Part shown: positions 12,477-24,381 of the stretch, one piece after another | Layout: each line of letters opens with the position of its first letter | Position numbering within the stretch: position 1 is the stretch's first letter | DNA from: Adenanthera pavonina | Taxonomy: Eukaryota > Streptophyta > Magnoliopsida > Fabales > Fabaceae | NCBI GenBank assembly: GCA_026686845.1 | Contig: JAIVEN010000014.1 | Location: forward strand, 33,006,001-33,070,000 | Direction: 5' to 3' | Length of the DNA: 64,000 bases | The notes under the pieces: model-generated | What the model was told of the DNA's origin: nothing | Databases searched by the model: none | What the model saw: only the letters and a program-made list of their open reading frames with translations | Program-made: the position numbers and the translations under genes

Positions 12477-13813
12477 ATGTGAACCTGGATGGCTCAATTA
12501 ACACATTATATGATCCAACTCATATGTTAGACTTTGATTTAGGAAGCCTATTATTAAGATCACCATTCAGTATATTAGAAGTTCTTTTTGGAGCATATTT
12601 CATTACACTAAAGACCCAATGTGCTAATATACACCTAGAGGAGGCAAACAATCGAGTCCAAATACATGCTGGAATTGATCATGCAAGATTAATGACATCC
12701 TCATATATTTGAAAGAAACTCATAATTTTTTTTAAACCCAAATGGAGAGAAAAGCTCAAGTCACAAGTCTTACTTATATTAATTTAAGATTATCTTTTTT
12801 GTTTTAATTTGATTTGATTTTATTTAAATTATATTAGGATATTTTCTGGCTTCCAATTTGTATTTCATTTAGACAAATTTTAGATTTAAATTAGTTTATT
12901 TAAAACTTTGTTAGATAAACTTTATCTTTAAGAAATATCTAATAGTATTAGGATTAAAATATTATTTTTATTATTTTTAATATTTTTATTTTTATTTTTA
13001 GACCACTAGATAATTAGTTATCTTTTTAAGATTTATTAGATGCCACAAGAGTATATCACTCTCTTAATAAGTCAAGTGTATTCTAAGAAGAACACAAAGA
13101 ACTAGTGAAAAATCACAAATAGAAAATATTCTGAATTAATTGATCTGTCTGAATTGTGTGCACAAAAGAAATCTATAAATAAACAAATAAATATCCTAAA
13201 GTAACTAAAAATATTTGAGGTTCAAATAATCCTAATAAATTTAATAAATTCTAAAGAGATAACTAATTATCTAATAGTCTAAAAATAAAAAAATACTAAA
13301 AATAATAAAAATAATATTATAATCATAATACTATTAGGTATTCCTTAAAGATAAGGTTTATTTAACAGAGTTTAAAATAAAATAATTTAAATCTAAAATT
13401 TGGTCCCATGGAATATAAGTTAGAAGTCATAAAATATCCTAATATAATTAAATCAAATCAAATCAAATTAAATCAAAATAAATTAAAACAAAAAGATAAT
13501 CCTAAATTAATATAAGTAAGACTTTGGGACTTAGACTTCTCTCTCCATTTGGACTTCAAAAAAATTATGATTTTCTTTGGGATATATGAGGATGTTATTA
13601 ATCTTACATGGTCCATTCCAGCATGTATTTGAACTTAATTATTTGACTCCTTCAAGTATGTATTAGCATATTGGGTCTTTATTGTGATGAAATATACTCA
13701 AAAAAGAACTTATAATAAGCTAAATGATCTTCTTAACAATGAGCTTTCCAAATCAAAGTCTAACATATGAGTTGAATCATATAATGTGCTAATTAAGCCC
13801 TCTAGGTTCACAT
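12477..13813. repeat. Long inverted repeat (about 570-bp arms, about 200-bp loop)
   Basis: The left arm (12,477 to about 13,042) reads in reverse complement as the right arm (about 13,240-13,813). Paired landmarks are ATGTGAACCTGGATGGCTCA at 12,477 against ATGTGAACCTAGAGGGCTTA on the reverse strand at 13,813; GACATCCTCATATAT at 12,698 against ATATATGAGGATGTTA at 13,582; and GATAATTAGTTATCT near 13,009 against its complement near 13,259. The arms differ by many substitutions and indels. A 105-codon open frame at 12,395-12,712 lies mostly in the left arm and looks incidental. No target duplication was found at the arm ends. It may be a foldback/MULE-like element or two inverted copies of one repeat. 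Confidence 0.8.
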
Positions 13814-16190
13814 AAAAAAGTGAATCAAGCGAGCAAAACAGTTAAAACTCTAAGATAACACATTATTATGTTTTTATGTTATTGCACAATGTTTCCATGT
13901 TATTGTTATGACTGTCTTTCTTGATTAGATGGTTGCTTTATGATATGGGCTAAGCCCAAGATGCCATGTTTCAAAGCCGTTATACTGCCAAATTTTTGTT
14001 AGATAACATGGTGTTTACGTATGTTTTCATAAAATTATGCAATGTTTTCAATGTTTTAAATGTAATGTAATGATGTAATTGCATAAACAATGTTGCTACA
14101 GGGATGTCACAATCTTACCCCCCCCCCCAAAAGTTTTCTCAATGATAGGACCAACGAATAGCAAAGAGCAAGAGCATAGAAGTATGATGAAGTTAGTCCT
14201 TTAGCTAGGAACTATATATGATTATAAACACTATCTATTTTGAATGGCCATGTAAAATATCACAGAGCTTCAAAAATTCAGTCGTTCATATATATATATA
14301 TAAATAGATCTATGTCTTAAAATGAATTGCCACTAGTTTGAATGAATTTAAAGTTATATAAGGGAATATAGACATGTTTTACCAAAATTGTTATGATTTA
14401 AGTTATTTTTAACCCCTAAAGGTTTATGTTAGTACTCAGACCAATAGAAGTGTAGAAAATATATGAAATAAATGTGGCTAGAAAGTAGATAAATAAGCCT
14501 TTCTAATGATGCTACGAATGTGCAAATTGGCTTTATATTTTATAAGATATTAATTTTCAAATTTATGGCTTCGGATTCGAACAAAAACTGGAACCAGAAA
14601 ATAAATAGTAAAGATTAAAGAATAAACTATACAAATATGAGTGATGATTTTTCTAATTTCATATTTTTCCCAAGAAATTCAAATGCGCATGATATTTAGA
14701 AACTTGAAACACTGTGAAATAATTTTTGTGCATTTAATTATGATTTTTGAAAATTCACTACACAGTACACATTATGCTGTCAAAACTATGAAAATGGTCT
14801 TTCACAATTTTAAGATTTTAGTTGGTTCAAGTATTCAAAAATCTTTTTAATATCTTAAAACCAAGCAGTTTACATAGAAAAAGTATTAAATTATAAGATG
14901 TAATAAAGAACTAATGAGAAGAGTTGATCAAATAGCTTGGAGTCTATCAAAAAACATAAATGAAGACCAAAAATGATATTAAGGAAAATTATAAGGCGGA
15001 TTGATATTGTTATGTTAATGTCATTGAGAGTACAGTGGTTAATGTAATTGGATTAATATTGTTGTGTTAATGTTATGGCAATTTTTCTGCATACTATACT
15101 CTTATCTCTAGCTTGATTTAGTTATCTTGAATGCTTGATTAGTGGATTAGGATGGCTAAATTGATTATTTAGATGAGTTATATGGTTGGTTGTTAATGAA
15201 ATTAGGTTGAATTGATCAAAGCATGACAAGGGAATTAATAGGAATTCAATTGATCAATCTAAGGCTTGGTAATGAATAATGTCTTCTAAGTGTTTGACTA
15301 AATGCTTTGGTGAAATTGATACATGAAATTGACTAAGTTAAACACTTGAGATGAAGGATTTTAATTGGATTGCATGTTCTCTTTCATTATTAAACCATTG
15401 TTTTATGTAATCCCCTTATAGTACTCTTAAGAGCATTGTGATTAATATCTTTCCAAGTGAAGTTGAGGATCATCACATTCATTTGCATTGTCAAGAACAC
15501 TTCTTTCATTCCATTTTTGAATTTTTATCTTATTCTAGCGTTGTCATCCTCTTAGTTTTAGTTCATTGTTCTGTTGTACTTTAATTGAATCAAAATCCTC
15601 CTCTCATAACCTTAGTTTAAAGACATTGTATTACATTTAGTTAGATTGCATTTTCATTTCAATAACTCAACCTTAGTTAATCATTGTTCCTAGTTATCCT
15701 CATGTGAAAAACGACTTAACATCGTCCCTATCCTATATTCCTTTACATCCTAATTTAATTAATTTAATTAAAATTAACCTAGCAACAAGTTTCAATTTCA
15801 AACATATTCATTGTTCATTTTTTTATTATATAAGAAAATTTTCATTTAGTTTTTCAGCTAGAAATGTGTTGAGCGAACCAGCTGAATTTAATTGCTTCCA
15901 ATTTACTTTGAGCTCGTGCGTTTTATTGTCTTCAAACTTCTTTTAACGTTGTTAAGATGGGAAAAAGGGGGATGAAGAAGAAGTGGTGGAAACGGCACAA
16001 ATTCTTTGGTTTGAGAGTTCATAAACTTGAGGACATATGGGGGGAATGAAGTGCTGCCATTTGGACAATGCTCTCAAAAGTCAATTAAGGACCTATTTCA
16101 TATGTTAACAGCGGAGCATAGGTCAGGCCTTCCATTAAGATTCTTTTTATTATTATTTCCTTGTTTTAAGAATATATGTTTTTGGCTTCA
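13814..16190. other. Gene-free AT-rich stretch
   Basis: No gene is supported. A run of ten C residues lies at about 14,119-14,128 and a TA microsatellite at about 14,287-14,302. Short open frames at 14,641-14,850 and 15,704-15,946 have no recognisable motif. The stretch 15,955-16,150 is somewhat less AT-rich but not identified. Confidence 0.4.
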
Positions 16191-16195
16191 TTTAG

Positions 16196-17390
16196 GATTT
16201 GTTTTGTTGGAAAATATTTCCAATTTTCCATGGAAAAGTTTTCTCAAAGTAAAATATGGAAATCATTTCCTATCATTCTACGCTACCATTGTTACTCCCT
16301 CCACCCAAGCCTACATATGCTTTACCTGGGCCCAAATTGAATCAGACTAAGGCTCGAGCTTGAGCCTGCAGTTGGAGCTAAATATAGGCCTTAGCCCATG
16401 TTTTGGGTGCAAAAACGATCTTTGGAAGCATGATGAACTTGGGCTTAACATTGACTTTTATTTTCAAGCCCAAATAGAAAGTTTGAAAATGAGATGTATG
16501 TAGTCCCAAGCCTAGCCAAAAAAAGTTATATTTTGGTCAAGTGACTTTAACTCTAATAGATAGAATAAGGAATCCTCCCTAAAAATTAGTTATTGAGATA
16601 AGAAAATCAATACATTTAAATATCTCATAGAGCATCTTGTACTATTCTATGTGAGACTTAGGTATCCTATATTACCTAAGTCTCCACCAATTGACCCCTC
16701 TTGGAGAGTTGACACCTTAGCATCTACACTCATTGACATTTGGTTAAACTTTACTTGACTTCTTCATCAATCAAAACCCTTTACCAAGGTGGGCAAATGC
16801 CTCTCTGAAACTTATCACTAGTTTTGATACCAATTTATGGGCACTCATGTGAGATGGTGAACCTTGTCCCAAAAACTAGTGATTGATGTGGGAGAATCAG
16901 CTCATTTAAATGCCCCATACAATATTTTATAATACTTAATATGAGACTTAGGCTTCCCATGCTACCTAGGTCTCTAACAGGCTCCAAATTTTGAAGCTTG
17001 GAAATGTCCAAACCTGGGCCTAGGTTTAGATTTAGACATTTCTTTCAAGGCCAAATTTGGACAAAATGAGTAGTTTGACACAAGTCCTTTTGTCTGAGCT
17101 TAATTTTAGTCTAGCTTTGGGTCCACAATAGAACTTTGGAAATTCGCGTGCTTAGACTAGAACTCAATTTCTTTTTTCCTTTGTCTGAAAAGCCCAACTT
17201 GTGTCCCATGTTCAAGTCTACCATCCATTACCATCTTCACTAGCTTGTAATTTGTTAGCACTACTTGCATGGATCACCAACAGCCACTGCCTTACCTCTC
17301 TATCCATTGTCCCTTATTTTATCATGAAACCCCAAAAAAAATAATTCATGGAAAAATTTTTCTAACGGAACAAACAACAAAAAAATTGGT
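16196..17390. repeat. Possible MITE-like unit with internal direct repeats
   Basis: A GTTTTGTTGGAAAATATTTC-type segment near 16,201 has a partial inverted partner near 17,346-17,385 (GGAAAAATTTTTCTAACGGA), suggesting a terminal pair of a 1.2-kb element. Inside, a segment of about 110 bp at 16,575-16,690 recurs with divergence at 16,870-16,985; both end in a short hairpin such as GACTTAGGTATCC ... ACCTAAGTC. Ends and superfamily are unresolved. Confidence 0.3.
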
Positions 17391-17570
17391 TTGGAATTAT
17401 CTTTGTAAGAAAATTTTAAAAAAGAAGTTATTTAATTACAAAACAAATGGAGTCTTGAAAAGTCATTAGCTGAGTTTTCATTCATTTTTTTAGAATGAAT
17501 TAATATTATTAAATATTTTCTGTTATTATTGTGATCTACAAAGGCAATATCAACATATAAATATATATAT

Positions 17571-17814
17571 TAAAAGTTTTGTGGCTAATCACACTTTTCA
17601 TTAACACAGTGAATGGCTTTATACATCTTAGATACCGTGATCCCGAAACTAGCATATCTTATCTTAACAGGATTCAGTTCTAGTCAAGATAACACATGGA
17701 TAATACACTGAGAATATCTAAAAATATATTATAATATCACAACATAATTAACAAGAATCACACGTCAGATTAGTTAGGATGCTGAATATCTCTTCATCCC
17801 ATTACTCCGCCTCA
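17571..17814 (-). repeat. Copia A 3' LTR (left in window)
   Basis: Begins TAAAAGTTTTGTGGCTAATC on the plus strand and ends CTCTTCATCCCATTA. It matches 40,479-40,711 with scattered differences. The adjoining purine-rich stretch on the minus strand, AACTTGAGGCGGAG (17,815-17,828), is a likely polypurine tract. Confidence 0.85.
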
Positions 17815-18369
17815 AGTTGATGCATGGAGATTAGTAATGCCCAACTTGGACAGCAAAGACACTAAGCGATCTTTTCCTAGTGGTTTAGTGAACATGTCAG
17901 CAAGCTAGTCTCGTGTCCAAACTTTGCATGGTGAAATCTCTTGAGACTGAACTCTTTCCCAAACAAAGTAACAATCCATCCCCACATGTTTAGTACATTC
18001 ATGGAAGACTAGATTTGCAACAATATGAAGCACATCTTGATTATCACAATATAGTCGGGTAGCATCCATCTATGTGAAAGTAAGTTCTGAGAGAAGCCAC
18101 AATATTTCACTCACGGTAGCAGCCATAGCGTGGTATTCAACTTCTGCTGATGATTTGGACACTACCGTTTGTTTCTTAGTTTTCCAAGAGATTGGTGAGC
18201 CACCAAGTGATATAAAATAATTAGTACAAGATCATCACGTCATAGGGCACCCACTCCAGTCAGCATCAAAGTAGGCCATAACTATTAAAGGCACTTAAGT
18301 AGTAAGCAAGATCCCTTGTCTAGGCGTAGATTTCAAGTAATGCAAAACTCTCTCTGCAGCTATCACATG
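17815..18369 (-). pseudogene. Copia A RNase H domain, C-terminal part of pol
   Basis: The minus strand encodes the RNase H end of a copia polyprotein, which removes RNA from the RNA-DNA hybrid during reverse transcription. Visible in order are AAERVLHYLKSTPRQGILL (18,300-18,360), SKSSAEVEYHAMAATVSE (about 18,110-18,165), RLYCDNQDVLHIVAN (18,015-18,060), FHECTKHVGMDCYFVWE and LADMFTKPLGKDRL (17,860-17,910). In-frame stops occur. The upstream half of the domain continues at 24,393 after the long LTR-like insertion, which falls just before AAERVLHYL. Confidence 0.82.
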
Positions 18370-21300
18370 TGTAACACCTCATACTTAGACCCATTTTCTC
18401 ATGTATTAGACCTCATTAGAGTTCAATTAAACTTGATTAGAAGCTTAAATCACATAAAATTTAAAAACAGAATTTTCATTTTTTCCATTGTACTATTCAC
18501 AAACATTTTCCAGTTTTCCCCAACAAATTTTGAAAATTCATAACTAATTCAAAACAAATCATATTGAAGTGATTCAAGTCTCTAAAAATAACTAAAAACA
18601 TTATATACATATGAAAAATAAGACATAGATCATTTACTAGGCCAATTTGTACAGTTTATTCTTCCAAAAATCACTGTAAATTTGGTTAATTTCTTTTTCT
18701 CAGGATTTTGGCCTTAATTTTAAAAATTCATATCTAACTCTATCCTGAGCCAATTCATGCATTCTTTATCTCATTAGAAAACCATATATGTCTTATTTCT
18801 AGATATATTTTTCTTGTACATTTATTCATCTTGTACAGGGCATGGAATTGACTTAAATCATTAAGGGTCAGAATACAATTCTACTAGAACAGTTTTAGGA
18901 GAAATTACATAACTCTTTGTTTATAGCTCCGAATACTTTAAAACCAGTGGCATTCGTTTCCTAAGACTTAGATCTTTCCATAAATTTAAATCACAAAATT
19001 TTTGGAGCTATACACTATTTTATGGTGCTTTTTGAAGAATGCAGTATTTTCAGTGAATGTTCTAGTTTTCCAACTTTTCCCTGTTTTTGAACCCTAAATT
19101 TGAAAATTCACATTAATTCATACACATATCAAATTGAAGTGATCTTTGGACCATTTTCAAGCTATATCTATAAACTTTAAGAGCATATATAAAATTTGTA
19201 CATCATTTCTCATTTCATTCAAAAAATAGTAGAATTACTATGCATGGGTCAGAATGATCATTTCTATTCCTTAATTTTGTAAAATCATATCCTTACATAT
19301 ATACATGGTCATTTCTTGTTCTAAATCCATACATAATATTATGACAAGACTTAGAGGTATATGTTAACCAACAATGGCAGCCACATACTGTAACACCTCT
19401 CTTAGGGGCCAATTTCACATGTATTTAATCATTCCAAAGTCTATTTTTATCGTAGTAGGATTTTGAATCACAATAAATGCCATTATAAAATTTTTCCAAC
19501 TTTGGATACTATTCATTTAATCGAATTTATTTACTCCAATTAAATTTCAAAAAATCATAATTAAATCAATAAAAATCGTATAGATGTGGTTCAAAGTCTC
19601 TAGGGATAGCTTATAACTTTGTCTACATGGGAAAAATATAAGTCAGAGCAATGATAGTACTGATCTGTACAGCAAACTCTATAAATTTTCACATTTTATA
19701 CGAAAACTGCAAAATAATCATTTTAATTAGGATTAAATATAAAAATCCGCCAAATATTGCTCACACATCCAATTTGAGTGATCTTTGGACCATTGGAGAG
19801 CTCTTCCTGTCTACTTTTAAACCATATACATCATTTGTACTTTATACTACAAAAAGTCTAAATAGTGGCATATTTACTCTACATAGGTCAAGATGACATT
19901 TTATATCTTACTACTTTGCCAAACAAAGCCATAAAATATGTCCATGGCCATACATCATTTTCATACTATACCATACTTTAGCTAAGACCTAAGGCATCAT
20001 AAAAACTTGAAGAAATATACTTAACATCACATTTACAAATTTACACAAAAGGTCAAAGCCCATGGCCAATGCTAGAATTATCAAGTTAATGGCCAAATTC
20101 TTTCTCCTTTCCTTTCTCTTCCTTGGTGGTCTTTTCATTATTGCTCCCTATTCATGGTTAATATTTGGGAGGGTGAGATTCAAAGAATCTCAGTAGTTAA
20201 CACCCAATATTCCATCACATCATCACATTAAGCATAAAAACATCAAGATAACACATTTTGAATACATTAACACATTTACGTCATATGAATTCATAAAATT
20301 TTCGGCAGAGTTTCATTTTGAAAAATGGACATCTCGGGGTCTCAATGCCTCTCAATCAACTCAGCCAATACACATAAATCATCTCAAAATATTATTGCAA
20401 TCATATGACAAGACATAAAACACATTGAAAACAACTATGATAACATAATGCTAGTATGGGAAATTAACTACCTTACGATGTTCCCTTACTTTCCAAATTT
20501 GGTCCACCACTTTTTAAGCTTTCACAACCTTCTTGAACCTATCCACATCATCATTGAACCAATTTAGCCATTGGTTTTTCAGAATTATACAATACCATAC
20601 ACACTAAAACCCAAATTTTTCACTTAGTTCTCCTTTGATCTTTCTTTGTACAACACACTTGTTCTTAAGGTTTTGGACCATGGGGAATTCATTTTTGAGG
20701 TCAAAACCATGAAATTCAAACTCTAAATACTCTCCCTGTTCTGACCGAAATCTGACCTAAGTGATTAGAAAAGATTTCCTTCAAATCACTTCAAACCATC
20801 TATGGATTCATGCTTCTAGTGATTAATCTAAGTTTTTCCCTAAGTTTAATGGTCCAAAACTCATTCTTATTGCTAAATCACATTTTGGCTGAAACCCTAA
20901 GATGGAAAGGAAGCAAACTAAACTATAAAACATGCTTTGAAAGCCATATATAGTAAGTTTAAGGCGGTAACATAGAAGCTTACCAATTTGTGCTTCAATT
21001 TTCCTTTGGTTTCTCTTCCTTTTTCTCTTCCTTCTTCCTCCCTTTTCTTGCGTTTTTCTTGGTCTGTTTTAGGCTGTTGGTTCACACGTGAAATGGTGAG
21101 GAGAAAGAAGGGTTTAAGTGGTTAATTATATACTTAAGTAACTAATCATGGTTACTTTTTGCTAATCCTTAATTACTTTATTACATACTTCTTTGAGAAG
21201 TTTTCCTCCCAAAATCATTAAATATTTGGGACTTTTGGGCTGCAGCAACTCACACATGAGAGATAGGGAAGTGTGTCCAAAAAATTGCTTAGTTTTCCTG

Positions 21301-24300
21301 ATCCAAATATATCTCAATCCAGGTACTTTTTAATCATACCGATAAAATCACCTTTATAGTAATTTAGCATTTTTAAGCTACAAAACTATTCTAATTTTAT
21401 TTTTATATTTTCATAATTATCTTGTCCCAAATGGTATCTTTGTATGGTCCATATCCTGACCCGATTTTTTTTAACCATCGATAGAGCCCACAGTTTATTT
21501 TATCAGTTTACTATTACCTTTGAACACTCGGCACTGATTATTTCTTTATTCTTGAACATCAACCCTCAGTGCCATATACCATTAGACTTCTCTCGTTGAG
21601 GGCTTTGTTTTGATAGTAATTTTGCATATTTACAAAATTACCCTTGACCCGAGATTAAAGTATAATTTCTGAAACTTTCGAGTCATTAGGTGTAATTTTT
21701 TCCAAGGCTTTTCTATTTCTTTCTCCACGTAATTTTTAATACTTTTGGAACATGGATGTCATTTTTATATTTTTTTAGAGGTAAAATATAATTTTCTCAT
21801 TTTTCTATCCAATTAGGAAAAATGATCTTTTTGCCCTATTTCACACAAAAAGATGCATGTCTGTTTTCGTGAATTTCTTGTACATTTTACATTATCATCA
21901 ATTATGTCCTCTTTTATCACTTAGTATCTAGTGAAATTTTGAGATATTACACATACATTCATATACATTTTTATACAAAATTACATCATAAATTGTCATA
22001 ACATTCTTAAATGAATCATGCTTCATCATCAACTACCTTCCTTCTTCCTCTTGTCTTTCTTGTACTTCTTACATTATTAGGCCTACACATGGTTGCATTT
22101 GGAAGGAATGAGATTCATGGAATCTCAATAGTAATCACCCAATCATGCTATCATATGATCATGTAAACCATATAATATCTTGAAATCATTAAACAAACAC
22201 TTTGAACATTTAATGCCATAACATTTATAAAATTTTCGGTAAAGTTTCATTTTGAAAAATGGATATCCAAAGGTCAAAAACCTCATTAAACAACTCAGCC
22301 AATAACACAAATCATCACAAACCAACATAATAAACATATGGCATATAAAACAATTCATGAAATTCAAGTTTAATAATAAAGAGCACAAGTAGGCATATTA
22401 CTACTTTGTGGCCTTCCTTTGATTTCCAAACTTTGTGCACACTTTCCTTGGTCTTTGACAACTTTCTTGAGCCTAATCACAACATTAAGCAAGGTCATAA
22501 GCTACTGATTTAAGGAGCTCGACTACAAAGTGCTCACTAAAACCCTAATTTTCCATCTTACTATCCATTTAGTCTTCCTTTGATCTAACACTTATTCCTA
22601 AGGTTTTGTACCATAAGAAATTCATTTTTGAGGTCAAAATTATGAAATTCCTTCTCTAAATATTCCCCCTGTTCTAACCGAAAACCATGGAGGAAGAGGA
22701 GAAATTGATTTCTTTCAAAATACATCAAACCACTTCCAAAATCATGCTTCAAGTGGTTATTCTAAGCTTTTCTCTAAGTTTATTTGGCAAAAACTCATCT
22801 CTTCCTTAGTCTAAGTTAAGGCTGAAATCTTTGGAGATAGAGAAGAAAAGGAATACTCCATGAAACTACTTCATATTTCTTAGAACAACTAACTTGAAGG
22901 CATGGAAGTTTACCTTGCTTTTGAACTTCAATCTCTGAGCTTTTCTTTCTCCCTTTGCTCCTCACTTCTCTCAGGCCTTTCCTCTTCTTTTTCTAGTTCA
23001 GAACCTCTCTTTCTCTTACTCCTTTGTCCAGCTCGTGTAATGCCAAGGAAAGAGAGGAAATGAAGGCATTAATCTTGCCATATCACCTTAACCATAGTTA
23101 TTTTTTTTCTCTCAATAATTCTTGAACAAGTCTTCAAGAAATAACATAAAACTATTTTTCACATGTGGGCTGCAGCTGCTGGACATCCCAACATGAGGAG
23201 AATTGGATAATTAACTTGGCTAATTACCTTGCTAATCATAATTACCTTTTTACCTTTTTTTTTTCTCAAAAAGCTTTACCTTCTTTAAGAAGTATTGGAC
23301 AAAAATCAATTAAATAAATTATCTCCATATCCCATGTAGCCTTGGTCACGTCATATTAAGGGAAAAACAGTCCAAAAATGCTTCATAAATTTTAAGGGAC
23401 CAAAATACCCTTTACTGATAAATTTCACTTGTACCAATTAAATACTTTTGCCATAATTGTCACTAAATTGGTACAGGATTGTCCAAAAATTACTTTTGAA
23501 TTACAATCATCATCTATCCTAAAGTATATTTGGGTAAGGTTCATTTACTATCCTTGACCCGGTACTGATTTTCTGTAGTTTAAAATAACCTTTATTGAGT
23601 AAAATATCAACTTTTATTCCAATTACTCATAATAAATTTATACTGACTTTATTAAATACCAATAAGTATTCTATTGGGTTTAGCTCATTAAAAGCTTCAT
23701 TTTGACTATAATTTTTCATATTTACAAAAATACCCTTGACTCGAGGCTAATTTATAATTTTTGAAACTTTCGGGTTTTTTCATAATTTTTTCTAAGGACT
23801 AATTTGCAATAAAATTCCTTCTTTTTGGGATTAACTTGCAAAGTATTTTCATTTCTATGGGCAAAATTATGATTTTCTCTTTTTCTGGTCTAACCTGAAA
23901 AATGACCAGTTTGCCCTTTTCCATTTCTTTCTGTGTCTTTTCATTTTTGTTATTTCCCTATACATTTTATGATATCAGTATTTTTTATTGGGGCTTAAAT
24001 GAAATTTTCACATTTTATTCCCAACCTGGGAAATGACTTTTTTGCTCCTAAGTCAGGTCAAAAAATTAATTATCAATTCTTTCAGGTACTTTCTTGTAAT
24101 TTTTTCCAAAAATCAATTTTTTATCATTTCTTTTTTTTACTATTCACATTAACTTTCAAATTGGTCTATCTCTCAACCTAGACCTCACAGTTACACAATA
24201 CTTATATTGTTGTGTTCAACTGGAATGAGCTTCCATTCAAGTGGTATATTATATACCTTTCAAGGTAAGTTTTGGAATTAATTTTTACTCGGGACCTTAT

Positions 24301-24381
24301 GGAAAATTAATTCCAATTACTCACTTTCTTTCCCATTTCTTCATGTATTTTATAGCATTCCATAAAAATATGGATATTACA
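18370..24381. mobile_element. Long LTR-like unit inserted in copia A (outer copy)
   Basis: Starts TGTAACACCTCATACTTAGA and ends ATGGATATTACA, the TG...CA form of an LTR. It splits the copia A RT/RNase H coding region. After removing the inner copy (19,389-21,951) it is about 3.4 kb. No protein-coding signal is present, so it may be a solo LTR of a long-LTR family; chromovirus (Tekay/Del-type) LTRs often have such ends, but that is inference. The expected 5-bp duplication is not visible: the left flank is ACATG and the right flank AGGTA. That could reflect decay or recombination between two elements. The outer sequences 21,957-22,400 and inner 20,080-20,400 share landmarks such as ATAAAATTTTCGG and AGTTTCATTTTGAAAAATGG. 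Confidence 0.6.
19389..21951. mobile_element. Solo LTR, 2.56 kb (inner copy), TSD CATAC
   Basis: Starts TGTAACACCTCTCTTAGGGG and ends GAGATATTACA, flanked by the perfect 5-bp duplication CATAC (19,384-19,388 and 21,952-21,956). It is a diverged relative of the unit it sits in. No coding frame is present, and the target duplication supports either a solo LTR left by recombination between two LTRs or an LTR-only insertion. Orientation is uncertain. Confidence 0.75.

Noticed and set aside
12395..12712. 105-codon plus-strand open frame starting MFSLFPYDSRN
   Set aside because: Most of it lies in the left arm of the long inverted repeat and it matches no family I know; the right arm copy does not keep the frame open. 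Probably chance.
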